Shown: positions 34,513 through 44,263, numbered from the stretch's first letter. The stretch is DNA of 64,000 nt from Bin87 sp965217175 (GCA_965217175.1 OZ244251.1:1116001-1180000), one strand, 5' to 3'. Notes: generated by a model not told the origin, from the sequence alone. Made by a program: numbers and translations.

Positions 34513-34688
34513 GGTAACTGTTCAGAGTTGAAGATAGTATCCTGCCCCAAACTGTCTTTCCCGCGAACGCGGGAATCCAGGAAGCCCAGGATAAGCAACA
34601 TTGCGGTTTAAAGACTTCTCTGGATTCCGGCTCAAGGCCGGAATGACGGAGTGATATGGAAACAACCCGTCGAGTCTGAACTGTTACG
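34513..34688. repeat. MITE-like repeat, copy B (inverted relative to copy A)
   Basis: GGTAACTGTTCAGAGTTGAA through GTCGAGTCTGAACTGTTAC, about 176 bp, matching copy A in reverse complement. Internal ATTCCGGCTCAAGGCCGGAAT and CCCGCGAACGCGGG palindromes are retained. Confidence 0.88.
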
Positions 34689-34760
34689 CGCGTTGTGGGG
34701 ATTTGCCACCGGCGGCCGGGGAATCTACAATGTTGGGCACCAGGTTGGAGGTAATAAATT

Positions 34761-35465
34761 ATGAGGCTTTTGGTAGTGTCCGGCGGTCGTCATCCTTACG
34801 AGGAATCGACGCCAATTTTAGAGTCTTTTCTCACCGGAGCGGGTCACGAGGTCACGGTGACCGAGGATGCTTCGGCACTGGCCGACAGCTCGGCAATGAG
34901 CGGATACGACGTGTTGGTTTTCAACACCCGTCGGGAGAACGTTCCGGACTTTGGCGACTGGACGCTGTCCACGCCGCAACAGGAGGGCCTGCGGGACTTC
35001 GTGAGCGGCGGCAAGGGATTCGTGTGCATTCATATTTCCAACTGCCTGTCCGCAGCGTGGCCCGAGTACCACGACATCACAGGCGGCGGCTGGATTTCCG
35101 GCACCAGCTTCCATCCCCCTTACGGGCAGTTCACGGTCAATATTAGCGATGCCGGCCACCCCGGGGTCGATGGCATTGCGGACTTTTCCACCAACGACGA
35201 GTTGTACATGGGACTGGCGATAAAAGACGGGAACGACGTTTTCATCACGGGCGTAGCCGAAGACGGGACGTATCCCTGGGGCCCAGACCGGAACCCCCAG
35301 TTTATGCCCGGCGGCACCTATCCCCTGGGATGGACCCGCCGGTACGGCGACGGCAACGTCTTCGTTCTGCTACTGGGGCACGATGGCCGGAGTTTTGAGA
35401 CGCCCGAGTTCCAGAAGATAGTCCTCAACGGGGTGGAATGGGCTGCGGTGGGAGTGGCGGTCTAA
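34761..35465 (+). CDS. ThuA-like glutamine amidotransferase-fold protein
   Basis: A 234-residue ThuA-domain protein (trehalose-utilisation family, class I glutamine amidotransferase-like fold): LLVVSGGRHPYEESTPIL, DVLVFNTRRENVPDFGDW, GGKGFVCIHISNC and SFHPPYGQFTV. VLLLGHDGRSFETPEFQKIV gives the conserved H-D-G-R-S-F-x-x-P. The Cys of typical glutaminases is not evident at the nucleophile position, as is normal for ThuA. Its role is probably sugar catabolism or metabolism of related compounds. Confidence 0.85.
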   Translation: MRLLVVSGGRHPYEESTPILESFLTGAGHEVTVTEDASALADSSAMSGYDVLVFNTRRENVPDFGDWTLSTPQQEGLRDFVSGGKGFVCIHISNCLSAAWPEYHDITGGGWISGTSFHPPYGQFTVNISDAGHPGVDGIADFSTNDELYMGLAIKDGNDVFITGVAEDGTYPWGPDRNPQFMPGGTYPLGWTRRYGDGNVFVLLLGHDGRSFETPEFQKIVLNGVEWAAVGVAV

Positions 35466-35770
35466 CCGATAATTCGGGAAGCAACTTGCCCCCAACTCGG
35501 GAGTAAGCTGATAGCGACACGGGGGTACGCGCTTTTGCGGCGCAGTACTCCCACGTCGGAAAACGATCCGTTCCGGGATAGCGGTGGGTTTCCCCGGCGA
35601 CACGACCTGTTGCGTTACAGCCCAGGTGTTCGTACGCCGGGCGTCTATTATTGACCGGTGCAGGGGCAGCCGCGAGGGTTGCCCCTGCCCATTTCGGCAT
35701 TTGGACCGTTTTAAGCGGAACAGCGCCGCCAGGATGCGTAAATTGCCCGATGTTCAGGGGCTGACCGGCG
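35466..35770. other. convergent gap with a strong hairpin
   Basis: The 305 bases between the convergent ThuA and LLM genes hold no gene. At 35660-35688 a 12-bp stem (GCAGGGGCAGCC with GGTTGCCCCTGC, one G-T) closes on a 5-base loop. It lacks a T-run on either strand, so it may be a REP-type hairpin rather than a terminator. Confidence 0.6.
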
Positions 35771-36940
35771 TTATGCGGGGCGTTCGGCGTAAGCCTGCCT
35801 GGCTCGATCGATTGCGCGAACCCGGCCGCTGACCAAGTCATCCTGCCGCTCCTTGGCCCACTGATTCGAAGCCGTAGTGCTGAGGACACTGCCCTGGAAG
35901 TGTGGCATGACGTAGCGGGCCATCAGTTCATAGCTGTGCAGCATCTTCTCCCGAGGCGCCCAGTCTATGGTCTGGACCAGGAAAGCGCCGAAGCCGCCGC
36001 TCTGCTCGCCCAGCTTCTCGATGGCTTCGATACAGTCGTCTGGAGTGCCAATAATCCAGCTTCCGTTATCGGCCATGTGGTCGATCACCTTATCCAGCGG
36101 GCCATCGAAAACCGCCTTGCGGCCGTTGGTTCCCTCACTGTAATCCCGCAGGTAGCGGCCGGCGCCGATGCGGGCATCGTTGCGAGCTTCTTCCCGTGTC
36201 TCGGCCAGATGGCAGGGCAGCACCAGCCGCCAGTCATCGCGGTTCATGGTCTGGCCATGCTCGGCGGCGGACTCTTCGGCTATGTTCCACAGCCCCTGCA
36301 AGTCGGAGGGGCCGGCGGAGGGATCTCTGGGCACGGTGATGGTCAAGACCGAACAGCCGTGTTTGCCAGCGAGGGTTACTCCGGCCGGAGACTGCACCGA
36401 GGCCACGGCAGTGTGCATGTAGGGGCGCTGGTAGGGCCGCAGCTGGAGCAGGCCCTCCTTCAGCTCGAACCAGTCGCTCTTGTAGGTGATAGGCTCGGTT
36501 TCGGTAAACAGGCGCAGGATGATGCCCAGGGATTCGTCCATGCGCTCCCGCTGTGACTCGTGAGGAATGCCCATCATGTATGCGTCGCCGGGGAGGGCGC
36601 CCGGTCCGACTCCGAAGAGTACCCGCCCGTAGGTCATGTGGTCCAGTTGGACCATACGGTTGGCCACCATCAGAGGGTGGTGGTATGGCAGGCTGACGAC
36701 GCCGGTGCCCAGCTTGATGCGGCTGGTGCGCTGTGCGGCGGCGGCGATGAAAACCTCCGGGGAAGAGATAATCTCCCAGCCGGCGCTGTGGTGCTCACCA
36801 ATCCAGGCCTCATCGAACCCCAGCTTGTCCAGCCATTCAACCAGCTCCAGATCGCGTTCGATGGCCAGGGTGGGGTTTTCGCCAACACGGTGGAATGGGC
36901 CGAGGAAGATACCAAACTTCATTCGGTCGGGAAACGCCAT
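35771..36940 (-). CDS. LLM-class flavin-dependent oxidoreductase
   Basis: A luciferase-like monooxygenase of 389 residues from the ATG at 36940, where a strong GGAGGAGG Shine-Dalgarno sits (the longer frame to 36979 is less likely). Characteristic segments are MKFGIFLGPFHRVGENPTL, GFDEAWIGEHHSAGWE, RTSRIKLGTGVVSLPYHHPL and GVGPGALPGDAYMMGI. It probably uses reduced FMN/F420 to oxidise an organic substrate. This class is abundant in SAR202-type Chloroflexota. It is followed by no partner reductase here. Confidence 0.9.
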   Translation of the reverse strand: MAFPDRMKFGIFLGPFHRVGENPTLAIERDLELVEWLDKLGFDEAWIGEHHSAGWEIISSPEVFIAAAAQRTSRIKLGTGVVSLPYHHPLMVANRMVQLDHMTYGRVLFGVGPGALPGDAYMMGIPHESQRERMDESLGIILRLFTETEPITYKSDWFELKEGLLQLRPYQRPYMHTAVASVQSPAGVTLAGKHGCSVLTITVPRDPSAGPSDLQGLWNIAEESAAEHGQTMNRDDWRLVLPCHLAETREEARNDARIGAGRYLRDYSEGTNGRKAVFDGPLDKVIDHMADNGSWIIGTPDDCIEAIEKLGEQSGGFGAFLVQTIDWAPREKMLHSYELMARYVMPHFQGSVLSTTASNQWAKERQDDLVSGRVRAIDRARQAYAERPA

Positions 36941-37323
36941 ATCAGGACCTCCTCCAGGGCGGGAGCGCAGGTGTTGCATTCCCGTTCAAGTAGCAACGGA
37001 CGGGGCCTTTGTTCGCCCCAATTTTCGGACATTTTGCGCCAGGCAGTATGTCCTGTCAATCAACCGGCCGCCGAAGCCGGGGTCTCTGGGTTCTCAAAAA
37101 CTGATCCTGTATTCCGCGCTGTCGGGGGAATCCTGGGCGTCTTCCAGCATAAGACGGCGCATCCCCGGGAAAGGCGGGATGACGGGATCGCGGAGGCTGA
37201 GGAAAACAGATGGCTCCGAGTGAGGGGAATGATGGGATCGTAAAGCTACCCGGACGGCGCGAAGAAATTGGAAGGTGTCCAGCGGGGCGTTGTTGGATCG
37301 TCTCACCCGCTACCTTACGTTCC
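36941..37323. other. non-coding gap
   Basis: There are 383 bases between two minus-strand genes (LLM and MFS). A degraded CCCGGGAAAGGCGGGATGAC element resembles part of the intergenic repeats, but no full copy or gene is visible. Confidence 0.45.
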
Positions 37324-38481
37324 CTACGTTCCGTCGGTTTGGCCGGCGCTCTCGCCGAACTGCCGGCCGAAGAGGCTCGTCAACAGCGCGCTTACGATCG
37401 TTGCGCCAAGGCACATGTAGCCTATTCCTCCGTAGCCTGCGTTCGCCAGCATCGCGCCAGCGATCGCGGCTCCCAGCGCCCCTCCAGACTGGTTGCTGAC
37501 GCCCATAATACTGGCCCCCGAGGACTTGGATTCTCCCGAATACTCGGTGCTGATCGCGACCATAGCAGGCATTGCTACGCTCAGCAATCCCGTGCCAACG
37601 GTGGCCACCGCCACTGATACCCAGAGATCGAGGTCGAAAGAGAAGAAGAGGAACGCGCAGACCCCTCCCACGGCTGAAGTACCAGCGAGGAGGGCGGCGC
37701 GGTACCTTCGTTTTGCTACGAATGCTGCGGAATAGCTGCCGATCACCTGCCCCGTGGCGGTTATTGCCAACGGCAGAGCTACGAATCCTACGCTGATTCC
37801 GTAGGTGTGTATCAAGTAGGCGGGGAAAAAGCTGATCGTCCCCCAGAAAGCTATGCGTTGTGTCAAGCCAACCGCTATGGCCACGCGGAAAAAACGTAAG
37901 GATAGCAACGAACGATATCTGGAGAAGAATACCCACCTGCGAACTCGCCCCTGGCGGTCCCGCGGAAACCAGACCCAATTCGACAGCAACGCTATGGCCA
38001 GCAGCAGCCCCACAACCACGAAGGGAACCCGCCAGCCGCCCCAGTCTGCCAACACGGCGACTATTGGGACGGTGATGGCCGAAGCCAGCCCGTTGAGGGC
38101 CAACAGGGCGGTAACCGCCTGAGCCCGTCGGCCGGGGGAAATTACATCGGATACTACCCCGACGGAGGTGGGCGGAAGCGTTCCCCCAGCCAGGCCGGTC
38201 AACACCCTGAGGGCCAACAGCACCTGGATATTGGGCGCGAAAGCCGACGCAATGACAGACACGGAAAGCACCAGCAGACCAGTTAGGGCGACCGGGCGGC
38301 GTCCGAAGGAATCGGACAACGGGCCCACGGTCACCAAGGAAACGGCCCAGGCCGCGAAGGTCGCGGTACTCAACTGACCGGCAACCGCCACCGAGATATC
38401 CATTTCGGATGCGATATCCACCAGGAGAGGCGGAACAATGTAAACCGCGCTTAAACCGGAAAAAACGGCCAGCGCGAGCAC
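37324..38481 (-). CDS. MFS transporter, drug-efflux (DHA1)-like
   Basis: A 385-residue carrier with motif A GPLSDSFGRRPVALTG and LRVLTGLAGGTLPPTSVGVV in TM4, a layout seen in DHA1-type efflux pumps. The GTG at 38481 starts inside the first hydrophobic stretch. The upstream sequence is open and encodes a plausible hydrophilic leader (DRQINKAWFFAV) but has no ATG, GTG or TTG in frame, so the true start is unclear and the annotated N-terminus is probably short. Confidence 0.8.
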   Translation of the reverse strand: MLALAVFSGLSAVYIVPPLLVDIASEMDISVAVAGQLSTATFAAWAVSLVTVGPLSDSFGRRPVALTGLLVLSVSVIASAFAPNIQVLLALRVLTGLAGGTLPPTSVGVVSDVISPGRRAQAVTALLALNGLASAITVPIVAVLADWGGWRVPFVVVGLLLAIALLSNWVWFPRDRQGRVRRWVFFSRYRSLLSLRFFRVAIAVGLTQRIAFWGTISFFPAYLIHTYGISVGFVALPLAITATGQVIGSYSAAFVAKRRYRAALLAGTSAVGGVCAFLFFSFDLDLWVSVAVATVGTGLLSVAMPAMVAISTEYSGESKSSGASIMGVSNQSGGALGAAIAGAMLANAGYGGIGYMCLGATIVSALLTSLFGRQFGESAGQTDGT

Positions 38482-39035
38482 GGCAAAAAACCAGGCCTTG
38501 TTGATCTGCCTGTCGAGTGCTGGCGCCGTTTGCGTGCTGATGTGATTTATTTCCTTTCCGGATTGGTGGCCATCATCGCTTCCAGTTGGTCGCAGCTGAC
38601 TGAGCCGGCCCGGACCCGCAATGCGCGGCGCTGGAAAATCGTGTACACGGTGGCGGGCGTCGCGTGAACCTGGTGATTGTACACAACGAGCGCGCCATCA
38701 CGCGTACACACTTTGTCATTGCGACCCCGTACTCGATGCGGGGGGTTGGCAATCTCGATGAGGCTGAACACACGTCGACGATCCTTCGACAAGCTCAGGA
38801 CGATCCTTCGACAGGCTCAGGATGAACGGGGGCCGAGGGCAGCGAGATTGCCACGTCGCTGCGCTCCTCGCAATGACGGAATAAAGCTGCGCTCCTCGCA
38901 ATGACGGAATAAAGCGGGTACGCGTGAGCGCGTGCGCCTGACGCCACGGGGCGGCGACATCGGCCCCGATTCCGTACGCCCCGCCACATCGCCAACTTTT
39001 GAGGCTTTATGCAGCCGTCAGGGACCAGGGTTCGC
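38482..39035. repeat. gap with REP-like repeats
   Basis: This gap holds two CTTCGACAAGCTCAGGAC-type units (38783-38825) and GATTGCCACGTCGCTGCGCT...CAATGACGG (38844-38879). A partial tandem copy of the latter (GCTGCGCTCCTCGCAATGACGGAATAAAG) follows up to 38914. The small open frame at 38547-38792 has no support from family or ribosome binding site. Confidence 0.6.
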
Positions 39036-40271
39036 TCATCTGCCGCGACTGGCGAACTCGTCTTTGGCGGCCTCAACCAACGGGGCATCACAGAGCAGGT
39101 CGCTTGCCGTCAGGCTGAGCGCCTTGGCTACTGACAGAGCATTGGAGAGGGCCAGATCGGTAACGGCGGTCGCACACATCTCCCGGGTGTGGGAGGCCAC
39201 GGGCTCCTCGCTGACCGCATACCTCAACTCGAAGGCGGGCATCACCTGGCTGACGTTGCCGAAATCGGTGGATGCGCCGCTGCCCGGCCGGCCGGCTACC
39301 GGTTCATCCAGTTTGATTCCCAGCGCCTGGGCGTTGGCCCGAACCGCCTGGGCCAGCACCACGTTGGGCTGTACGTTCTCGTAGAAGGGATAAAATTCCT
39401 GGACTTCCAGGCGGGCGCCGGTCATGGAGGCCGCTCCTTCCGCCACCTGTTTTACCTTACCGACTACCACGTCGCTCAGGTACCGTCGGTCCCGGCACCG
39501 CAGCATGAAATTGGCGGCGGCGAATTCGGGCACGACGTTGGGCGCCATTCCGCCGTCGGTGATCACTCCGTGAATGCGGACGTCGTCTCTCAGGTGCTGG
39601 CGCAAGGCGTCGATGCCGGTGAACAGGTGGATGACCGCGTTCAACGCATTGATGCCGGCCTCCGGCGCGGCGGCAGCGTGAGCGGCTTTGCCGTGGAACA
39701 TGTACCGGTAGCCCACCATTGCCAGACTCCAGCTCTCCCCCACGGGTGCGGCTGCGGGAATAATGGTGCGGTTGGAGAATGGATGGGAAGAAAGGGTAGC
39801 GTCCACGCTGTCGAAAACGCCAGCCTCCAGCAATCGTATCTTGCCGCCGCCTCCCTCTTCAGCCGGTGTTCCGATGATTACCACGCGACCGGGCAAATCT
39901 TTGGCGTTGGCCTGCAACCCGAGGGCAGCGCCCATGGCGGCCATGGCAATGAGATTGTGCCCGCAACCGTGGCCAATCTCTGGCAAAGCGTCGTATTCTG
40001 CCAGGACGGCGATGGTCGGGCCTTCGCCGGCGCCGCCGGGGATAGTGGCGCGGAACGCAGTTTCCACACCGCCGATACCACGTTCCACCGGGAGGTTATG
40101 CTTTTCCAGGAACCCGGCGAGGGCGTCGGACGAATAGTATTCCTGGTAGTTCAATTCCGGGTGGGAGTGTACGTCCTTGGAGAGGTCGAACAGGGCTTGC
40201 CTGGAGGCTTCGATTGCCGAGTTGGAACTGGCGGCGAGCTCGTGTTTTGGGCCGGCGGATTGGCGAGTCAT
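39036..40271 (-). CDS. M20-family amidohydrolase (AbgB-like)
   Basis: A zinc-dependent amidohydrolase/peptidase of about 411 residues from the ATG at 40271 (GGAGAGCG upstream); the longer frame to 40472 overlaps the amidase gene. Motifs: AVLAEYDALPEIGHGCGHN (metal Asp/His region), GTPAEEGGGGKIRLLEAG (catalytic Glu), GKAAHAAAAPEAG (dimerisation/lid region) and a C-terminal FGNVSQVMPAF. It resembles aminobenzoyl-glutamate utilisation protein B and aminoacylases. It follows the amidase gene closely, suggesting cooperative breakdown of amides. Confidence 0.88.
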   Translation of the reverse strand: MTRQSAGPKHELAASSNSAIEASRQALFDLSKDVHSHPELNYQEYYSSDALAGFLEKHNLPVERGIGGVETAFRATIPGGAGEGPTIAVLAEYDALPEIGHGCGHNLIAMAAMGAALGLQANAKDLPGRVVIIGTPAEEGGGGKIRLLEAGVFDSVDATLSSHPFSNRTIIPAAAPVGESWSLAMVGYRYMFHGKAAHAAAAPEAGINALNAVIHLFTGIDALRQHLRDDVRIHGVITDGGMAPNVVPEFAAANFMLRCRDRRYLSDVVVGKVKQVAEGAASMTGARLEVQEFYPFYENVQPNVVLAQAVRANAQALGIKLDEPVAGRPGSGASTDFGNVSQVMPAFELRYAVSEEPVASHTREMCATAVTDLALSNALSVAKALSLTASDLLCDAPLVEAAKDEFASRGR

Positions 40272-40387
40272 GATATTCGCTCTCCTGTACACGGTCGGGT
40301 GGGGAAGGTCGCGGCTGGAACGTGAATGTTGGTAGGTGGCACCCGGCGTCGGCGTAAGAAATTGGCCAGCGACGGGAAGAACTGCGC

Positions 40388-41812
40388 TTAATCCAGAACC
40401 GGCCAGAGGCCACGGCTGGGCGAAACATCCTCGTACGCCTGACCGATCCGGAACAATGTGCTCTCTTCCCACGGGCGTCCGATGAACTGGAGTCCGATGG
40501 GAAGGCCGGCTGCGCTGAAGCCGCAGGGAACGGTTATGGCCGGGAATCCCGTGGCGTTCATCGGGCTGGTGTTGCGGGATATTAACCCGGAGCCGGGTCC
40601 TCGAACCTTCTGACGCTCATCGCCGATCATGATGGTATCGGCGTCGATGCGCGGGGCCGGCAGGGGAGTGGTTGGGGTTACCAGGAAATCTACGTCCTGG
40701 AGCACCCGGGCGTGTTCTTCCTTGATGATGCGCTGGACCTTCATGGCTTTGGAATAGTCCCGGCCCAGCACGAACTGCCCGGCCAGAGTGCGGTAAAGGG
40801 TGTCGGGGCTATAGTCCTCGCGGTTGGACGCGATCAATGGCTCATGGGTTACCACGCTATCGGCCATGCTGGAGAACCGAAGGGCTCCGGCGTACTGCAT
40901 GCTGGGAACGCTGACCTCCCGGCTGGCGATGCCCAATTCTTCGAGGGCGGCGATGGCCCGGCGGACGGCTGCTTCCACCTCCGGGTCGAGCAGATCGAAG
41001 TAGTAATTGGACGGAATTCCCATGGTCAACCCGCGGGCTCCGCGCTCCAGTACCAGGGCGTAATCGTCCACCGGAACGGGAACGGTGCTGGGGTCGAGCG
41101 GGTCGTACCCGGCGATGGCCTGCAGGACCAATGCGCTGTCGCGAACCGACCGGGTCATGGGTCCGATGTGATCGCCGTTGAAACTGGTTACGAGGAGTCC
41201 GCGTTGGCTCACTCTGCCGAAGGTCTGCTTCAGGCCGACGACGCCGCAGAAAGCTCCGGGCAGCCTCACCGACCCTCCCAGGTCGGTGCCGAGGGACGCG
41301 AAGGTAACACCGGCGGCCACGTTGGCGCCGCCGCCGCCGCTGGAGCCTCCCGGGATGTGATCCAGGCCCCAGGGGTTGTGCACGGCCCCGTAATGCGGGT
41401 TGTTGGATGTGGCCCCGGCGGCGAATTCTTCCAGGTTCTCTTTGCCCAGGATGATCGCGCCGGCTTGCTTGCAGCGGCGGACCACCTCGGCGTCTTCATC
41501 GGGTACGTGATCCTTCAGCACCTTGCTGCCGACGGTGGTGGTTATTCCACCGGTGGCGATGTTGTCCTTGATGCCGATGGGGATTCCGTGCAGGGGGCCG
41601 AGATATTCCCCACGAGACAGGGCCTCTTCTGCCTGTTCGGCCTGGGCCATCGCCTGCTCGTGCATGATGTATATGAAGGAGTTCAATGTCGGCTGCCGCC
41701 GTTCCGCTTCGGCCAGCGCCGCTTCAGTCAGATCCACGGGAGACACCTCCCGCGCCTGGATCATGGGCGCGATCTCGGAAATGGTCAGCTTGAGCAGTTC
41801 GGAGTCAGGCAT
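40388..41812 (-). CDS. amidase signature family enzyme
   Basis: A 474-residue amidase with the Ser-cisSer-Lys triad: Lys in HGIPIGIKDNIATGG, and the Ser-rich PGGSSGGGGANVAAG block ending GTDLGGSVRLPG. Its start overlaps the stop of the upstream 66-residue gene by 8 bases. GatA-like length and motifs are present, but no gatB is near and the family is promiscuous, so a catabolic amidase is more likely than the tRNA amidotransferase. It is followed by the M20 gene. Confidence 0.92.
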   Translation of the reverse strand: MPDSELLKLTISEIAPMIQAREVSPVDLTEAALAEAERRQPTLNSFIYIMHEQAMAQAEQAEEALSRGEYLGPLHGIPIGIKDNIATGGITTTVGSKVLKDHVPDEDAEVVRRCKQAGAIILGKENLEEFAAGATSNNPHYGAVHNPWGLDHIPGGSSGGGGANVAAGVTFASLGTDLGGSVRLPGAFCGVVGLKQTFGRVSQRGLLVTSFNGDHIGPMTRSVRDSALVLQAIAGYDPLDPSTVPVPVDDYALVLERGARGLTMGIPSNYYFDLLDPEVEAAVRRAIAALEELGIASREVSVPSMQYAGALRFSSMADSVVTHEPLIASNREDYSPDTLYRTLAGQFVLGRDYSKAMKVQRIIKEEHARVLQDVDFLVTPTTPLPAPRIDADTIMIGDERQKVRGPGSGLISRNTSPMNATGFPAITVPCGFSAAGLPIGLQFIGRPWEESTLFRIGQAYEDVSPSRGLWPVLD

Positions 41813-42005
41813 CTTCGTTTCCTCCTTCCGCCGCTCTGATCAAGCGTGCGGACACAACCGAAGACAGGTCCAGGTCGCGCAGGTTCTGCAACTCGTTCAG
41901 GTAGCTTTCCAGCTCCGGCCTGACCAATTCCAGTTCCGCGTCAGACAACTCGAACCCGCCGTATTCGGCGATCATTCTCTTCAGGGTGGCATCGGATATT
42001 GGCAT
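41805..42005 (-). CDS. small GatC/AtzG-like partner of the amidase
   Basis: A 66-residue acidic helical protein that includes FELSDAELELVRPELESYLN followed by ELQNLRDLDL. The pattern resembles the small accessory subunits AtzG/GatC that bind and stabilise amidase-signature enzymes. Its coupling to the amidase (8-base overlap) supports a complex. Short length limits confidence. Confidence 0.7.
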   Translation of the reverse strand: MPISDATLKRMIAEYGGFELSDAELELVRPELESYLNELQNLRDLDLSSVVSARLIRAAEGGNEDA

Positions 42006-42175
42006 TTGCTACATCTCCCAACAGAGGCCCAAGTGAAACCGAGTGTACATGCCGAGTATGGCCGGGGCAATAGCGAGCGGCCGGTTGACCCTTTGCCCAT
42101 TGACTGAACGGGAAGAGACGAAGCTACCGTGTGCTACCGTGAATTCCCATATCTCTGATGCGGGGCCAAGGGATC
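42006..42175. other. non-coding stretch before MITE copy C
   Basis: Upstream of the small amidase partner on the minus strand; no gene and no clear promoter boxes. Confidence 0.4.
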
Positions 42176-42572
42176 GGTAACTGTTCAGAGTTGAAGTTAG
42201 TATCCCGGCCCCAACCTGTCTTTCCCGCGAACGCGGGAATCCAGGAAGCCGAGGATAAGCAACATAGCGGTTAAAAGACGCCTCTGGATTCCGGCTCAAG
42301 GCCGGAATGACGGAGTGGTATGGCCGGAATGATGGAATGGTATGGCTGGAATGACGGAGTGGTATGGCCGGAATGACGGAATGGTATGGCTGGAATGATG
42401 GAATGGTATGGCTGGAATGATGGAATGGTATGGCTGGAATGATGGAATGGTATGGCTGGAATGATGGAATGGTATGGCTGGAATGATGGAATGGTATGGC
42501 TGGAATGATGGAATGGTATGGCTGGAATGACGGAGTGGTATGGAAATCACAAGTCGAGTCTGAACTGTTACG
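42176..42572. repeat. MITE-like repeat, copy C, enlarged by a minisatellite
   Basis: It begins GGTAACTGTTCAGAGTTGAA and ends GTCGAGTCTGAACTGTTAC like copy B, but is about 397 bp instead of 176. The extra length is the 22-bp tandem array at 42316-42540, which grew from the element's own CCGGAATGACGGAGTGGTATGG segment. Confidence 0.9.
42316..42540. repeat. 22-bp minisatellite (10 units plus a partial)
   Basis: Units of TGGTATGGCTGGAATGATGG plus AA repeat at exactly 22-bp spacing from 42316, with CC/CT, GAC/GAT and GGAG/GGAA variants. Six central units appear identical. An open frame across the array is a by-product of the repeat, not a gene. Confidence 0.92.
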
Positions 42573-42631
42573 GGGATCGGCCCGGTACTTCTGGAAACCA
42601 TAATCTCAGGCCGGCGCCGCAATTTTTTAGT

Positions 42632-42637
42632 TATAAT
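42632..42637 (+). promoter_or_regulatory. candidate -10 box for the GMC gene
   Basis: A perfect TATAAT within TAGTTATAATACC, about 50 bases before the GMC start, in an otherwise GC-rich region. I see no good -35 match at the usual spacing. Confidence 0.4.
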
Positions 42638-42688
42638 ACCGTTGATGTCAATCAAATCATTTGGAACCGGAAAATATAGGGAGGGTTC

Positions 42689-44263
42689 ATGAAATACGAC
42701 GTTATTGTCGTTGGCGGGGGTGCGGCTGGATCGGTGTTGGCCAGCAGATTGGCTGAAGACCCGAATACCTCCGTTCTATTGCTTGAAGCCGGGTCGGATT
42801 ACCCCGATCCCGCCAACCTTCCGGACGAAATAAAGTTCGGTGGCACCAGGTACGCGGAATCCCCAGACTCGGAACACAACTGGGCCCTGCGGGGAACCGT
42901 AACCGAGGAGCAGGGTGAGATCCACGTGGCGCAGGGCAAGGTGATCGGTGGTGGTTCGTCCATCAACGGTCAGGCAATGCAACGGGGATTGCCCGAGGAT
43001 TTCGACTCGTGGGCTGCGCTTGGCAATGATGAATGGTCTTATGACAAGGTGCTGCCGTTCTACAGGAAAATGGAGCACGACCTCGATATCCAGGACGATT
43101 TCCATGGGACGAACGGGCCGATGCCGGTGCGACGCCGTCAGGCCGGCGCCTGGCCCGACATCCAAAAGGCTTTCCACGCTACCTGTTTGAAGGCCGGGTT
43201 CGGCCCCACTGAGGATACCAACGGCGCAAATCCCTCTGGCATCGGCGTGGCCCCGACCAACAACCTGGGCGGCATAAGAATGAGCGCCGCCCTGACGCAT
43301 CTCAATCCCATGCGGCACCGTCTGAACCTTACTGTCAGGGGCGGCGTTTACGTCCAGAAGGTATTGTTTGACGGGCTAAAGGCCGTGGGCGTGCAAGCCG
43401 AAAGCGGAGGCGAGGTTTTCACCCTCGACGCAGAGCGAGTTGTCCTCTGCTCGGGTGCTCTCAGATCACCCCAGCTGCTCATGCTGTCGGGAATAGGCCC
43501 CAGGGACCAGCTGGAGCAATTCGGTATTCCCGTGATCCGCGAACTCCCCGGAGTAGGACAGAGCCTTTGGAACCACCTCAGCGCGCATGTTACCTACAAG
43601 GTCAAAGACGGGATGACCCTCATTACTGAACCCGACGCGCCCCACTTCAGCCTGCATTACACGTCGCAGGGTTCCAGTGAGATCAACGACATGGTGCTAA
43701 GAACCAGCACCGTCGTCGACGAAAGGGAGGAGCGGGTCCGCGGCGTGCGTACCAGGTACCTGACCGGTGATGTGCCGCCGGAGCGGGCGGCGCGCATGTC
43801 TTGTACCCTCGGGTTGCCAAAGGGATCCGGATACGTCCGGTTGGCATCTGCCGATCCCGGAGTACAGCCTTCCTTCAACTATCGCTATCTCCAGCATCCG
43901 GACGACATTCGACGGGTGAGGGAAGGACTGCGGTTTGGGGTCAGCCTGTTGGAATCAGACGAATACAAGGACGTGTTTGATTTCATCGTCAGCCCATCGG
44001 CTGAAATTCTGGCCGACGACGACGCCATGGATCTCTGGATACGCCAAACCGTGGGAACTGCGAGGCATGTGTCGGGGACCTGCAAGATGGGACCGGATTC
44101 CGACCCTACGGCGGTGGTTGATCAATATTGCCGGGTCAAGGGGGTGCAAGGGTTGTGGGTGGCTGATGCTTCGGTAGCGCCACGTATTCCCAGGTCTGGC
44201 GGTCTGCATCCCACGGCGCTCATGATCGGAGAACGGGTCGTCGACTGGGTTGCGGCGGGTTAG
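42689..44263 (+). CDS. GMC-family FAD-dependent oxidoreductase
   Basis: A 524-residue flavoprotein with N-terminal FAD fold YDVIVVGGGAAGSVLASRLA, GMC signature regions VIGGGSSINGQAM and LCSGALRSPQLLMLSGIG. The C-terminal active-site stretch is RHVSGTCKMGPDSDPTAVVD, with the catalytic His, then HPTALMIGERV. GAGGGTTC upstream of the ATG is a ribosome binding site. Relatives oxidise alcohols such as choline or other hydroxylated substrates; specificity is unknown. A hairpin terminator follows. Confidence 0.92.
   Translation: MKYDVIVVGGGAAGSVLASRLAEDPNTSVLLLEAGSDYPDPANLPDEIKFGGTRYAESPDSEHNWALRGTVTEEQGEIHVAQGKVIGGGSSINGQAMQRGLPEDFDSWAALGNDEWSYDKVLPFYRKMEHDLDIQDDFHGTNGPMPVRRRQAGAWPDIQKAFHATCLKAGFGPTEDTNGANPSGIGVAPTNNLGGIRMSAALTHLNPMRHRLNLTVRGGVYVQKVLFDGLKAVGVQAESGGEVFTLDAERVVLCSGALRSPQLLMLSGIGPRDQLEQFGIPVIRELPGVGQSLWNHLSAHVTYKVKDGMTLITEPDAPHFSLHYTSQGSSEINDMVLRTSTVVDEREERVRGVRTRYLTGDVPPERAARMSCTLGLPKGSGYVRLASADPGVQPSFNYRYLQHPDDIRRVREGLRFGVSLLESDEYKDVFDFIVSPSAEILADDDAMDLWIRQTVGTARHVSGTCKMGPDSDPTAVVDQYCRVKGVQGLWVADASVAPRIPRSGGLHPTALMIGERVVDWVAAG

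Noticed and set aside
38547..38792. 81-codon open frame upstream of the MFS gene
   Set aside because: No ribosome binding site, ends near REP-like repeats and has no recognisable motif.
42304..42540. CRISPR array
   Set aside because: The 22-bp units are directly adjacent with no spacers, so this is a tandem minisatellite; no cas genes are present.
42296..42655. Repetitive open frame with His/Pro/Ser repeats
   Set aside because: It is the translation of the 22-bp minisatellite in MITE copy C; the frame exists only because the unit lacks stops.
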